The translations under genes were made by a program, and so were the position numbers. Below the pieces are notes generated by a model. The model worked only from the letters and a program-made list of their open reading frames with translations. It had not been told where the DNA came from and searched no databases. Shown here piece after piece: positions 1-14,897 of a stretch of DNA of 64,000 nt; the first letter of the stretch is position 1, and the number at the start of each line of letters is the position of its first letter. Origin of the DNA: Rhea pennata (Eukaryota > Chordata > Aves > Rheiformes > Rheidae); the NCBI RefSeq assembly GCF_028389875.1, contig NC_084675.1:20298412-20362411 (forward strand). Reading direction: 5' to 3'.

Positions 1-3000
1 CCAGCAAGAGTAGGAGTATCGTGGGGAAAGGAGAAACCTTCTTAAACCAGGCATCTGCGGCGCCTGCAGTGCGCAAGAAGCTGATTTGTTTAGGGTGAGG
101 AATGAGCCATGTGTTTGGCTGGAAAATTCAGAAAGGTTTTATGGGTTTGTAAAGCAGCACAGGCTGGCTGAAGGAGCAGAGGGCTCTCTGAGCACTAGCT
201 GCATCTGCTCATACGTCTGGTCTCAGCACGCTCAAGTTTTATGCCAGTTATTTCTCCTCCAATTCTGAATGGCCATGATGGCTTCAAAACCCATGCTACT
301 GCTGATGCAACTGGTACCCAGAAGTGCTATGCTGACCAGGACTGCCCCATCGTTTCCTCCTCCTTATATCTCCATCTGTATCTGCCTGTCAGCAGTTGCT
401 TTACGGTCAGCTGTGAGGTCCTGGGGCAGGAAATCTCCGCTGATTTTTGTACAGCAGCTGGCACAGTGGATTCCCAGGGATACCACAATACAACATAGCA
501 ATCAGCTATCTGGCACGCACTTGCTCCGGAAAGCATGCCAGCTATTCCCTGCTTCTCCGTGTTGCGAGTGCAAGTCTGCTCAGCCTGTGAGTTGCCCATA
601 CGCAACAGTGGCCCACAGTACTGAGCTGTCTTCCTCACGCAAACTCCTGCAAACTCGGGCTTTAGCCAGCGTAGGAGATACTGTAGCTGTGAACCGTGGG
701 AGCTGAAGACCCACACCACACTGCAAGGGCTAGATGTTCAGGTGACATCCATGTAGCTGTCTTCACCGTTGAACCGGAGACTGCTATCTAGCTGGCTGCC
801 AAGCCTTGTTTGAAAAAAAAATACATCATTATTTTAAGCAGCGGTTATTTCATTACTGTGGCAAAAGAGATTGTGGCCATTTAAAGCATTGTGATAGAGT
901 CTGTAATGTAATTAGGTGATCCTGAAAAAGCAATACTGGAATTCAATCACTCTGAGCTGTCCGCGTTGGCTTCCTGAAAGCAATCAATCCGTGCGGCAAA
1001 GGAAGCCTGCTGTTCTCCGGCCCCCGGGGTCTCTTTCTCCTACGATGTACAAAAGGCTTTTTTGTCAGGACCAGCAAATCTATTTCCCCAGCTTAGCTAA
1101 AGATATGAAAACAATGGCCGGACTATCCAAACGATTTGTCCTCCTTTCCGCTCTTTGCTTTTCTCTTCCCTGGTTTCCGCCTTTCCCTGGTTTGGGGATC
1201 ACCGACGTACAGCTGATGATTATACGTTTGTGGGGGCTCTGCCGATCTCTGCACCGGTGTAAAACTATAAATCAGTGAAAACCTTTCTGCATTAGGAGCA
1301 GGGTACTGAAGGGCAACATTCAAATCCCTATTTCCGTTAGCTTGAATAGAATTGATAAAAAGCTTTTAAAAATATAAGTCACTATCTAAGCTCCTATTTG
1401 GGGGCCTTAATGTATAATTACTCTTTTTTGTCATTAGTATCATTTCTGTATGCTGAGAGGTTTGATCTGTAAATATTGTCCTAGAACTTGTCATTCATTC
1501 ATAATTCTACCAAAAATGTTCCACTCTAATTTTAGAACTTCCCACTTGGTGGCTAGGAAATTGATTTATTCAGGGTGTTTTTTTCACTTTGTAATAATAT
1601 ACCACTTGTCTGTGTTAAAATATATATACTTTCCTTCCACCAAGTAAAATTCCACCTGTTTGATACCTGTCCAAACTTGTTGAGGTCTATAGTAGTTACA
1701 TCACTGAAACCAAAGACAGAATTTAGTCAGTGTCTATCTTCTGTGCATTTGTTTGCCCAGTAGGCCTCCAGGGCTCAAAATACCTGGGAGAGGTAAAATG
1801 AAGTGTCTGACTCAATGAAGCTACCACTAGCTAATGATTCCCAATTGCAATAGATGCAGTTTTTCTAAAGGAAAAACTTTCTTTAAGAATCACATCTCCC
1901 CTGCAGCGGTGAGAATGCCAGCAGGCACCCTGCGTGCGCTGCTGCAGCAGTCAGAAGAGATTAACAGCGTTTCCCCAAGGCTTTCCAGGGGAATCAATGC
2001 TTGCTAATCTTTAGAAAATTACACTAACGAGCTCTAGGCCTGAGCTGCAGGAGTTTGGCGCACTGGTCTCTGAAATCACGCACAGGCCGTTAATATATCA
2101 AGGCTTTAATGAACCAGAAAATCTCCAGTAAGCGCAGGCCAGAGAGATGTTTTAAATTCCCATCTCTCCAGAGCTGGTGGTACGGAAGACAATAAAGTCT
2201 GCAAGCAAAAATGCTCTTCTGGGGACTGATCCAGTCTGGGGAGCAACCCCAACTCCTCAAAGATATTTAGGCTTTAAAGTCCACTAAAGAAGATGATCAG
2301 CAGCTCTTGAGAAATCCTGAACTTACTCAACTTGCTCAGAAATCCTAGAATCACAGCTTCCATAAAAACTGAAGGTTGTTGCGGCTATGGATGCTAGGTA
2401 TCATTTCAAGAAGAGAATTCACCTCTTTTCTCCTGCTTCAAACCATAGGCAGAACTAGAAGGTGTAGCTGGTCAAAACGTGATTGCTAGAGAGACTAGAA
2501 ACATGAAAATTAATGAAATCCTGTTCTAGCTTGCATTAAAAAAATCTTTTTTACTAATCATAAAAGATACTAATTTCCTGAGCAATTTTCTAATTTGCTT
2601 GGTGCTTATGAAATATATTGCCTGATATCTACTCTATTTCCTATTGGACACTCTGCAACGTTGACTAATCTCTAAAAGAAATAAGCATCTGTTTCCTTCA
2701 TGGTTTCTGTCTGATTTAAGGTAATTACACTCCTACACAACATATCATAGAGAAAATTAGAACTGATGGGTTTTTCTCAGAAGACTTTCTAGCTTGTAAT
2801 CCAAGAGGAATGCACTTTGGATTTTTCTTTAAAAGAATCAGCTTGCAAACTTTTGTCCCTGATCCTGGAAAGAGTTCAGCGAGCTGGTTTCAAGTCCTTG
2901 AAACAAAGCAGGTGCAGACGTCATTGCAGAATCAGGACCCAAGGGTCTCCTGCCTTTAAACTTCTCATGACTAGCACATCCTCTGTCTGTCCTGGTACAG

Positions 3001-6000
3001 CAAGTGACCTGAGCAGCCCACAGGTGTGATGGTAGAAATAAAAAAGCTGTTTTCTCATGGAAAAGAAAAGTACCCAAAAAAGAAGGAAAAGAATCCGAAA
3101 TTATTAAGAAAAGAATGCACAGTGCAGAAGGCAAAGCCTTGGGGCTAATCACACCACCTTTTGGAGGCAGGGAAGATATTTTCTGTAATTCTTGTCCCCT
3201 GTAATTTGAAGCACTCTGACTTCAGCTCCCTGTGTGTGCTAGTGCTGACGATGAATGGCCCACCAGAGGTTTTTGCAGAACATCGATAGACAGATTGCTG
3301 TGTCCTCAGCTTCCACGTGGTGTTCCTCAATCAAGAACACCATGAGAATCGGCATCTCCATGTGTGGTCCTTGTATTTGCGCTAATTTAAAAAAACCAAC
3401 ATAGCATCTTTATGTTTGTTTTGGGGGTCAAGTATTCAGCTTTCTAATCCCTAGGGGGCAGTTCCTTCAAAACAAAAACCGCTCAGTGTCTCGGCTGTCC
3501 TGACGTGGAGGCTCAGCTCTGTCTTTGTTTTCAGATGCGTGATGTTTTTTTCGTCTCTGTCAGCAGCTATTTTTTCCACTCTGCAAGTGCTGTCACTTAA
3601 AAGGCAAAGCAATGTTCCCATTCAGACAAAAACAACCGGACATGCATCGTAGTAAGGACTTATATTTTCCAGAGCTCCTTAGCTTCTGTGACTTTGCTTT
3701 CAGATTTTAATAAGAATCCATTTGTCTTTTTTTTTCATATTGCTCATTCTGACATGGGGAAAGGGTAATTATTAGCTTAAATTTGGCTCCAAATTAAAAA
3801 TGCTGTGGAACCAGCCTTTTTTTAATGCAGCCTTTGAATGATTGGGATGTTTCCTTGCATAAAATCCTCAATGAAAACTGTATTTGAAGCCAATATTTGA
3901 CTCCCCTGCAGAGTGTGAAACCCACAGATTTCAGCACAGATGCTGGAATCTCTCTGCCAATAAGACCCATAGCAGTTCTGCTTGCAATGGCAACAGGATT
4001 TCATCCCAAAATACAGTGGTCCTAGAGCATTTTGCCCTAGCTGAGGATCTGCCACTAAGAAGTGGGAAAGTTAAAACAGAGGGAAATAACTTGAAATGTT
4101 GCCACTTGAAAAATGCATTAGAAGTAGTACCAGGTTCTTCACTCCATTGCCAGTTTTCTCACTTTACAATCCCACATTTCTACTTTATAAGATTGGATTT
4201 TTTTTTCCTTTCTTTCTTGTTTTCTGCAACTTGCACCAAAATGGTGGAGGAAGTTGATCAGAAATAGGAACCAGTCCCAAAATCTTGCCCATCTATGAAG
4301 TGGGAGGGCAAGCACAAACAGTTGACTGGAGGGCCCTCTGATGGACTCTGCTTTCTGTAAACTAGAATTTCACACATACTCTAATGTAAACCCTTACTCC
4401 CCCATCCTGAGTGGGTTGGGGTGAGACTGCATTACATTTCAGAGGGCTGTGACCCAGAGAAGCCCTTAGAACCTGTAAATACAATCTCTTCTTATCCCTG
4501 AGTCTTGGAAACGCTGGTCTGCTATCAATGCTGGTCTCCTGTCGAGCATCATTGATCTTCTAGCATTTCGCTGTTCCCTTTCCTCCACTTTGTGACTCCA
4601 GAGAGAGTCAAAACTCGCAGACTGGGGAGCCAAGGGTGCTTGTAATTCCGGGTGTTAATTGTGCTTTGGGTTCAGGACCATCATTGCATTCATTTGCACA
4701 GCAGCTGGGACCGTGAAGTCATGCTCTGCGATGAGACCTCCCCAGTGTTACAGTCCTTCTTGCAAAGTCAGCAAATAAGACCTTTTCGCACGGACATGTT
4801 TTGGGATTTACCTTCACACTGTCATCCATTAATTCTCACAATCTGAGCTGATTGAAACACAAAGTCCGTCTGCTTGGATCTTAACTGCTTACATTAGTGC
4901 TTTTCTTTGCCTCATTTTCGATGTCATTATAAAACCCTTTCTCTGCTTTTCTTCTTTCCTTAAATAGCAGTTTCATCCCCTCGGAGGAATAGCTGCAGAT
5001 TCCTGGACGTGCCCTGTTCTCCCGACCTTGGGCTCCCATAGACTCCCCAGTGCGGTGGGAGGGAGGCGGTAGGCACCGTATAAGGATAAACTACAGCAGC
5101 AGTGGGGCCGATCCACCCCCACTTTGGTCGATGGAAAGACTCCAGCTGGCTCCAGTGGGCACTGCATGAGTCCCATACTGGGCACGGTAATGAGCTAGCC
5201 AGTTCGCATGGCATTTGTTAAGCCACAGCAGCAGCAGAAGTGCAGACATTACTCATCTCTCAAGATATGTAGGGTTAAGGCCAAGATTTCTTGCTGATCT
5301 GCAGGCTCGGTGGGGCTCCTTGGGGCCCTTTCCACATCTCTGCGGTTTTGCCAGTAACCCCTCATCTTCAGGCCAGTGCTTCAGGGCGCTCACTAATGTT
5401 GGACCAGCAAGGCCCTCTTTTCCTGGTGGCTCCAAACCTCAGATCTGTAAAGGGTTAGTTTACAAAGCCCTGAGTCAAAAATATGCTGTTCATGTTTCAA
5501 AGAAACCAGAAATTATTTTCTACATCTGTTCTCCACTGAGTTGGGAAATTTAAACCACTTTGGGCTAGTGGATAGTGAGGAGAAGGTGAAACTGGCTAAA
5601 ATGTCTTCCACGACACTGGTCAGCACACTCGTCATCTCCCAAGTATTCAAAATTCCCAGGCTAGGCAGAGTGTAAAAGTTCTTCATAGCGTTTTTTCCTG
5701 GAAACTAGGAAACTGAGGAAATATGTTGGTATTTGGTTTTGTGAATACTTGTCAAAATGGAAAAGATTTTTAGTAAAAGTGTTATCATCTAAAATGGTGG
5801 CTTCTTTGTAAGTACTGGCAACTTAAAACAGTGAATCCTCTTATTTGGGGTAAAGCAGTCAGTTCTTCCTCTGCTGAGCGTGTTTTCTCCATGTTTCCAG
5901 AAGCTGCTTTGTTTCATGAATCACCGCTCCAATGGACATATTGTGTCGAATGTGTTTGCATATGCATTCCTGAGACCTTGCATTTGCCCCAGCAGCCCCT

Positions 6001-8759
6001 TGGAAATTGCTGACTGCCACCCTCACTAATGGGCTGATCTTGCAAATAGTTATTCAGTTGAAGTTGGTTATATTTGCATTTATTATCTGCACCAATCTCT
6101 TAGGAAATAATCACTTGCAAAACAGTCAAGATGATACCATGTTACATGTAATTATAAATCTAGGTTGATGTCAGAGAAGGGGGAGCAGCATGTTTTTTTC
6201 CTAAAAGAGGGAGAAAGACTGTAGGAGCTTGTCTGCTGTGCTAGGTCATGTGTGACCTGTCTGCAAGTTATAGAATATCTGACCCAAATTCCAAAGTTTT
6301 CCCATGAGTATTGGCATGCCTTTCTATAGTGCAGACTGCAGAGGTGGCTTATTAGTTTTCATTCTCCCTTAATTTGAGTAACTTCCTTCAAATTGTTTAA
6401 ATCTCTTTTCCTTGATAGGCCTTTGAGGATGAGGAGCTGCTTTGTAATAATTCACAATTATCTTATATGAGCTGTTTTTTGTGATGTTCAAATATACCAG
6501 TTTAGTTCAGTAACAGACAGTGTGAAGAACAATTGAGAATTCAGAACCACAGCTCCAAACAAGATTTCTCCTTGAGAAAGCTCAGCAGTGAATCCTAAGC
6601 TATTAGCTGGGGAAGATTCTACTTCAACCGAATTTTGCAGCTTGCTTTGTCAATGTTGATACAGAAATTAGTACAGAGAATGAAGGAGCTCTCTGGTCAA
6701 GCCATCTTTTGGAAGATGTTTGTGGGAGGTAGAGATCTGCTTTGGAGTGTCTAGAAGCAGGCCCGTCTGGTCTTCCAGATGGTAATCATCAGGTAAAGAG
6801 CTATGCAGAGAGTGCAAATTGCTTCTAGCCCCTTGGAGTCTTACATTTGGAAAAAATGATTACTTTGGTTTGCAAAAGCTGACTGGGGCTTAGGCCTGGC
6901 AACAAGCTCCCAAAGCAGAGAGCTACAGGAGTGGGGAGAGCTAGGTGTATTTTCTACAAAGCTAATGCAGGCTCTTCGTAAATATAGCAGAAGGGTGGTT
7001 TTACTCCATTGAGACAAAGACAAGGGGGAGTTGCATCCAGAGATGAAGAGACACAACTAACACTTCCACTGTTCCAATTCTTTTAAGAGTCGGGGAAAGC
7101 TAAACTGCAAATGCCGTAACTTTTCAATCACAGTCTGAAACAGCTGTTTAAGTCTGCACAGAATAGTAAGTCTGTCCTACTGCAAACAGCATAGCCTGGG
7201 CTCTTTGACAGAAGCACGGAGTAAATTGAGACAGAAAGTTTGTAGCAGCTGCAGGTTCTGCTGAACTGAGGCCCCAGATGAAAGGCTTTGTTTATCATTA
7301 GTCTGCATTATCATGTTGCGACAAGGATTTTCCCTCTACGTACACATACATGCTCAGTAAAAGAATGAATATTAGGCTTGCAGACCTCAGTGCTCCAAAA
7401 TCCTCGGGGAGACCCAACACTGACTCTAGCTGTTCCAGTGCGTCTTCCTGACGAGGACCCCTTCCTGTGCTAGGGCTGCTCTGAGGAGCTGTGGGAGATG
7501 TCCTTTAGCCATCAGCTGAAGTAGTCTTGTTCTTTTAGCTCTGAAGGAGTTGGTGGGACAAAGAAATGCTGTGAATCCTCTTCTCCAGGCTACTGACTCT
7601 TCTCTTAATCCCAACATATGGGGGAACATCCGTTTTTGCCATAAAGTCTGAAGGTAGAAAACATACAGTGGAAGGCCTTTCACTCCAGGTGGAGAAGATG
7701 TAGTTCAGAGCCCCCAAATGTATATGGACTATGAGGGACTTGGTATTTAACAACACGAGAAGCTATGATTGAATTAATCCACTATTCTCCTTTTTTGCAG
7801 TTGTTTGGGGGATTTAGATCAAGAAACTAATAAAGGAATGCCACAGCCTGCCAATAATGTAATTAAGGGATCAAGCCTCATCTGGTATTTCTCATGCCAG
7901 AGAGCTTGCTGGATATAAGTTGGAAAAAAATCAGATTCAAGACTTCTAAGAGCAGATGAAGAGCTATTATGAAAATGTATTTGAATATTCAACAATCCCG
8001 TCTCTCCTGCCTCCAAACTCCATCAGAATGCAGGAAATGTGGGTGGTGGAATAATGCAGCTATTCTGAAACGACTAAGCACAGAAAGCGAATTGTTGGAT
8101 CTGAATGTGTAGACATGAATCGGTTGATGGCCTTGAAAGACAGGTAGACTTGGAAAGGTATCTGGAATTCAAGCCAAGTCAACTGCAAATGTTTATCCCA
8201 CACTATGGAAGTCTGCTGAAAGAATGGGCCAGAATTTGGGGCCAGATGTTCTAGTTTGGCCTGACTGCTTCTGGAGTGTCCTGATAATAGCTTTAGGGGT
8301 CTTACTTTATTCCTGGTTTTTGCCTAAGATGCAGTGTTTTGCCTCGATCCTCCTTTCAAGCCACAACACTGGGAACTTCAGCAAAGTCCACCCCAGCCTA
8401 ACTGACCCATGGGACTAGAAGATAAAATATTCTCTGATACTTAGAGCATATTCTCCTGCTTCTACTAATTAGATACCTCTAGAGGATTTATGATTGCCAT
8501 ATTTCAGACTGGACAAAATATATAACTGTGTGCACTACGGAAATGATTTGCACTGGAACATGTCCAGAATTACTGGGCCCTGGAAATCTCACACAGATGG
8601 AGCAAAACTTCTTGAGCGTAAATCTGAACTCGATACCTGGCAAGTTTGTTACCTGCCCTACAGATATTAGATAGCCAGCACTAGAAAGAGCTCTAATGTA
8701 CCAAGCAGCTGTAGATAAAGAGATTTGATATGTTTCTCCATGATTTTTCTGAGGGGTAG

Positions 8760-8852
8760 TAATATAAAATAAAAATATAAATAATAAAAAATAATAAAAT
8801 AATAAAAATAATAAAAACAAATATTATAAATAATAAGAAATATAAAATAAAA
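8760..8852. repeat. AT-rich low-complexity tract (AATAAA/ATAAT units)
   Basis: Almost pure A and T with irregular ATAATAAAA units over about 90 bases. It is a simple-sequence tract. The many AATAAA hexamers are a consequence of composition, not poly(A) signals. Confidence 0.9.
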
Positions 8853-9765
8853 TCTGGGAGAGATTGAAGACTGATATTTATACATAATTTTTTATATGAA
8901 ATATTTAACTAGAACGTTGAATTAAAACTGAACTAGATGTTTTTGAACACATGAAGAATCACGTGACGAATAACAAAAACAACGGTCCCATGCAGTGCTG
9001 GGAGTGTCCTCTCAGGAAAGTCCGTTTCTGCGGCTACATTCAGTGCTCAGCAATGGCAGAACCCAGGTCTGTAATACAATATATTTTTTAGCAATGCTTT
9101 CAATCTCTGCCTAGTGCTAATAGGGTGTTTAGAGAGTTTTCACTCTGTGCTTAGCTAACAATATCCAGATTGTTTTGCTGCAGAAGTAGAGACTCCCATT
9201 GCTGGTGTCTCCGTGCAATATTCAAAACATTGACTTTGCAGCAGAGATGTCACCAGTTCTTGTGCTGTTGTTTTCCCATCACGTAAAGATCCCCTCATCC
9301 TTCTCAGTCCTCCTTTCTGTTCCTTACCGGAATGCTTTACAGCCGCTGCACAAGAGCGGAGCCTGGAAGCAAGCTGAACACGGCAAAGCGTGCCGGCCAG
9401 CAGCTGCCTGCGGCGGAGGCACGGCATGTCCAAAGTACCTTCCCGCTTCCCCTTTATGTCAGGAATGGGAAATTCGGTATTAGGCAACATCTGCAGCAAA
9501 ATGCAAGTTACTGTCATCCTAAAAACGAGCAGCTCGCTGGAGGACAATAATTTTCCTATTAAGGAGACTCTATTCAGATGGATAGTTTTGTGCTGAGATA
9601 AAAGGTGGAAACTCTCCATGTATCTCTCCCAGCCGGCTGAACTATTCAGAAGGAATTCAGCTGGAATACTAAACCTTTCTGTTCAGGCCCATTACACAGA
9701 GACCTCACATGGAGACACAAGGGGAGGAAACCCCTTACATTATACTTCTTCCAGCACCTTCATTC

Positions 9766-9788
9766 AAAAAAAAAAAAAAAAAAAAAAA
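9766..9788 (+). repeat. Poly(A) run of about 23 bases
   Basis: An uninterrupted A run in the intergenic region. It could be the tail of a retroposed sequence, but the upstream 150 bases are not recognisable as a transcript or SINE. Confidence 0.85.
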
Positions 9789-12700
9789 GGCTATGTCTGA
9801 CAGCCGAGAAAGTGCCTTGCTCAGCTGAGGAAACAACATTGGCCAAGATATAAGCTAGGACATGCATCTCTTAATTAGAGGTACATACCTCAGAGAGGAC
9901 ACTAGCTGAGGTCTGTCACATTTGCCGGTCACACTGAAGCTTATAAAAGTCTGGGCTTTTGGAGAAGGCATCGGCCAGGTATTCGAGGACATGTATGGTC
10001 ATCAGCAACCTCCCTTTTTGGAAGCCTTTCTCGTAGGAACGTTTTGGCTTTGTGACACTAGTTTTACATAGCTTCATTTCTGGTTTTGGGATGACATGTA
10101 AATTTATTTGTAGCCCAAGCCGAGAGAGAATTCAGAACACTGCCTAGGGAGAGCACAAAGACAGGAGCCATTTGAATCTCTTCCTGGGCACCCTGAAGTC
10201 AGTGGAGAATGAGATCTGGGCCATGTAGCACTATCCATCAGAGCTGTTAGATAGCAGAGACCTGTATATCCCCATCAGACCAGGTGGATGGTGGGAAAAT
10301 GTCTACTGAATTCCAGACACTTCTTAAAGACATAAAAGGGATAAAATACTGATAACTAATGACTCCCAGATAAGCCTAGTCTGCAACAGCTCGAACTACT
10401 GCTGCCTATCATCAACCAACTTTCGATAAAACCTTCTTTCTCAAGAGGTCAAAGGCAAAGTGGGATTTTCTATAGCTTGTTTAACCCTGCTCTTGGGATA
10501 AGAGAAGACAAGAAAATCCATCTGCCTTCTCATAGCAAACTACTTAAGAGCAGTGGGGTGATACATCAAATGTGACTTTCAGGCTCCAAAATCCTTGGGT
10601 CTCTTTTAAGAAATTCTGGAGCAAGATTACTGACAGCAAATCTCTGTTTCCCCGCACAGCTGCAGCAGTGCTCTCCACCCTGCTGCTCCCTGCATGGTTC
10701 CTCGTTCTTGTAGAGCGTCTGAGGCTGTGGTATGTCGGAAGCACAGCTCAAGTTGCACATTAGCAGCTATTCTGGGGAGTATCGACACACACTGGAGGCC
10801 AAGTGTAAACACTATGCTTGTGGAGGATGTGCTCAGAGCCGATGTAAGGAGCCCTGGCTTTCTCAGAGCTCTTAAGTCATTTGCCTTGTGGTTGGACCTG
10901 GAAAATCACTTATGGTCCTTGCCAAAGTGTTCATTGCCTCGGAGAAGCCACAGCAAAGAATGAGTTAATTTTTAATAGTATGTGGGAAGCTGAAGTGAAA
11001 GGTTGCATAAAGGAAACCATATGCAAGCATAATGGTGATATATATATACCTTGCCCTTCATCTGCCTTGCTTTGTGTTTGCAGGTGCCACAGACAGGCAC
11101 TTTATCCATACCGTTACTATTTCTAGATGTAGGCAGGACGCTGTTGTAGTGGGAAACCATCCGTCTCTGTGGTTACAGGCAGGCATGTTTCAAATGCAGA
11201 GAGATGCAGCCCCAAAAACAAACTGCTTGACCATGGGCAAGTCTTGGGGGGTAAGTGCAGGGAATCAGACAGCCCTCCAGCCAGCAAATAACGCCCGTTT
11301 CGATGGCAGATGTAAAACTGTGCCTGTGTGCATGAAGTGTGCCTTTCAGGTGGTTGTATTCATCTTGTAAAATCCACTGAATCTGTAGCGAGAGTAACAC
11401 TCCAGGGTGAAGTCTTTCCTCCACTGAGATTACCGTGAGGTTTCCAGTCCGACTCACCGCTCCCAGTGGTTGCAGTGTGAGAGCTTCACAGTAAGTTCCC
11501 GCCATCCAAAACATACAGCAAACCCCTCTCATGTGCTCCCCCCAGCCCCTCACCCAGCTCTCCCACCTCCCTTGCGGGAGTGCTGACTGCTCACAGAGGC
11601 CTCTTCGGGGACAAAAGAGTCTGGGACAACAGTGCCCCAGAGAGAATGAAACGTTGAGTTCCTACAAAAACCACAACTCCGGGCAGTCCCACCCAGAGGA
11701 ATTGTCTGGGCTTCCCAGCAGTTTCCTTGGGGCGCAGGGCAGCAGGGCAGCCACCCGCTGCACAGAAAGGCAGTCCTCTTCCCCGCACTATGTACTTTTC
11801 CCCCTTGTAATTAATATAATGCTTTGATCGTATGTTTTAAGACTTCCTGCTAATTTTGTTAGTGGGAGGCAGCATTCATGAGAGTGCTTCTCTAATAACA
11901 TTCGGCTTAATTTATCTCTCATATGCAATAAAACCAGTTAAAAGTAGAAACACTTTATATTCTTCTTTATAGGCTGTTCCAAATGGATAGGGACCACTTA
12001 ATTTAGACCTATGCCAGACTCTGTGAGGGCTTTAGGCCAGAAGCTGTAAGGAAATCACCTGTCTGTGTTTTGCATTGCTTTTGATCTTTTATTTCATCCT
12101 ATAATTTCCCACTGGAGTCCAGTAGTAACAAACATCTGGCACAGACACAATGGCCAGCTTTTCCTGCTTAGAGAAGGAATGAGTCCATACTGAAAAACAA
12201 CATTAGATGTCTTCCTGTAGGGCTGCACCTAAAATAACCCCTGAGTGAGGCAGAGTACTTATTTGCACTCTGTGTAATAGGAGATCATCTTCAGTGCATG
12301 GTACTCCACAGAGATGTTGGAGTTTCTTTTATTTGCTTGTTTGCTTATCACCTTCACACATTTGGCAAGGAACACTTCCCATTGCTAGTCCGTGCAGTGA
12401 GTAATCCCACTCAGTGGTTGGGGTCTTGGACTAGAAAAAAGTAATGATTACATTATTCCTGCTAAGGATGACTTTTGCAAAAGACAGATTGGAGGGATGA
12501 CTATATAGATACAAGTGATGCTCTCTGTGTCCCTGCTGGGAAGTACGGCACTTCCCATACATTTCCCTGCATTTTCAGATTTGGCTGATGGAGGCTGGAT
12601 CAGGGCAGTGGTTTTGCTGTGGTCATAACAAAAACACTCTCTCTTTACTTGCTTTTGCTTTTGCTGGTCTCCTAAAACCAAGTGGGAGTCTGACTGATAA

Positions 12701-14439
12701 GCCCTAAGGGCAGAGCCTTCACAGACAGCAGGGAGTAGCAGGGAGGAGTATTAGCTTGCTTTTTTTTGTCACTGTGGTCAATGTTGTGACTCTATTTTCT
12801 TGGTGTATCTGGCCCACAAGAAGGTCTGGAAGTGCTCCAGCACACTTTGCTGATCCTAGTGCAAATGTTTCAGGTCTCCCCCAGGACACGTGAACCCATT
12901 TCCCAAGCCCATGCAGTACTTCTGGCAGCCCCCCGCAGGCTGCCCTTCGGCAGCTGTATTTACAGATGTGTGGGAGGCAGAACATGCTGTAGCCTTTCTT
13001 TCCTATTGGTACAGGTAATATCAACAGTCTCTATCCTGATTAATCACCAGAAAACCGTTGCCCCTTTGTTTTTGGCAATAGGACCTATACAGGGCTGGAA
13101 AAAAAACAGCAGGCCTGTAAGCTTTATGGGTAAGGAGTTGCAGCAAACACTGACATGAAGGTACTGTGATTACATCAAGCTAAAATGATTCACCCTATGC
13201 TACCAGAATGGAGTAAGACTTATGTGCTCTGAGGAAACTCTCTCTTTGACATCATCTTTCTCTAAGAGTCAGATCTTTCCTCTGGGAAAGGGGAAATCTT
13301 GGCTTGGACTGACCTACCTCACTTGTTTTTGGCTGCACAGAGACATTTTTCCATGGCTGCACAAACACCCCGTGACTTTCACTCAGAACCTCCCTGAGAA
13401 CATTTTTTTAAACCATTATTTAATTCATTCTAATTGGGCAGCAAGAATCCTGGTTCCAAAAGTGATTTTGTTCTCCTAGCCTGATAGAGTGCCTGTCCTT
13501 CTATTCAGATACATCTCCCTCAGCTCTCCTTCACTGTACTATGAGTGATGCTGAACTTTTCACAGGTCCTGGGGATACACTCAAGTCTAGGCCATGTTCT
13601 TCTACTCTCACCCGACTGCAATTTATGTTACTGCAGAATCTGCCCTACTGAAGTCATTCATGGACTGGAAACTTGCACAGGTCTGTACACAGCAGATGAC
13701 TCTTCTCAGGGATGATGTATGAAGCTGTCTCATCTAACATGTTTGGAGGCCACAGGAATTTTGTGTGAGGAACTGCACTACAAATCTTGAAGCAGAGAAA
13801 TCTTGGCTTACTGATGTAGTGCATATTCCTCTATCACTTATTCCATGTCATGCATGGAATAACAGTATAGCAGCTTTGTATGGAGTAGCTCCACTCAGAG
13901 TATATGATCATGGCCCAACTGTTGTGTATAGATAGGATGTAGTTCTACAACTCCAAAATCTGGTTAGCAGTAAAGTCATTAAAGACCTTTAACAAATCCT
14001 AAAGGAAGCTAGAGGATATTCCCTTTAAACTTCTAATTATTGCCAGTGACTCTTGTGTCCTAAGTATTGTGCCTGATTCCCATTATTACTTCACAAGCTG
14101 CTGCGAATCCTTTATACTAATAGTTGGAGCCATACACTTACCCAGAACTACTTCGATAAACAAGAAATTATTTAGAAAGTCAAAACATCTTTTTTTTCCT
14201 GACTGGGCTGTTTAAGAGTGAATTTGACAAAACATGAACCTCTGTAGTGGGAGCAGGAAGCCTTCATCATCCAGTGAGGTGGATTTTCTCTCAGTTTTGG
14301 TATGTACTAGAGTTGTGCTGATACTGCGTAAACCCGGGCTGTGATACGGACTAGGCAATGCAGTGAAAAGATGCTTGGGAAGATGTTGGATCCTGAAGGC
14401 TGAGCAATAAATTAGGCTGGGCGTAGTAGCTTGATTGCC

Positions 14440-14640
14440 TTGCTAGTCTTGTGATCTTGGAGTGAACTTGGATAGCTATATCTATGTCTGCTGCAATGCT
14501 GAGCAAATAGCCTAGTCTGTGCCTCAGTTTCCCCAAACAAAAATAGAGATAATCTGATCCAGGCATTGCCTGTAGTCCTTTGAGAAGTTAAAATAAAAAC
14601 TGTTGGGCAAATGAGGGCTAAGTATCATAATGCCAACCTT
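14440..14640 (+). repeat. MIR-like ancient SINE fragment
   Basis: Contains the diagnostic core GTGCCTCAGTTTCCCC at about 14,520 followed by an AAAATAGAGATAAT stretch and a degenerate continuation, the order found in MIR/CORE-SINE 3' halves. Assignment is from memory of the consensus; the copy is heavily diverged. Confidence 0.55.
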
Positions 14641-14880
14641 CATTTTTATGTGAAGTCCACACCAGCTGCTGGAAGGAGGAAACGCAGGAGGATTCCAACT
14701 TCTTCAGCATACAGTCCATGAACTGTAATATGCAGACTCTTGTTTCTCCTGGGTAAATGTCAAAGCTGCATATCTGCCAAAAGAAAGGCTAGTAAATGGT
14801 TTTATGTACTAATTTTTAGAATTATAATTATATTAATCTTTAGAATTAGTTGCTCCAAGTCCAGACTGCAAATATATGAA

Positions 14881-14897
14881 ACAAACAAACAAACAAA
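14881..14897 (+). repeat. (AAAC)n microsatellite
   Basis: Four consecutive AAAC-type units. A short simple repeat with no associated gene. Confidence 0.85.

Noticed and set aside
9155..9619. 154-codon frame on the - strand with overlapping + frames
   Set aside because: No recognisable domain, no upstream promoter or splice context, and three alternative frames over the same bases. Treated as chance.
9942..9949. TATAAAAG in the intergenic region as a promoter
   Set aside because: No transcript-like or coding sequence follows; such a word is expected by chance in a region this long.
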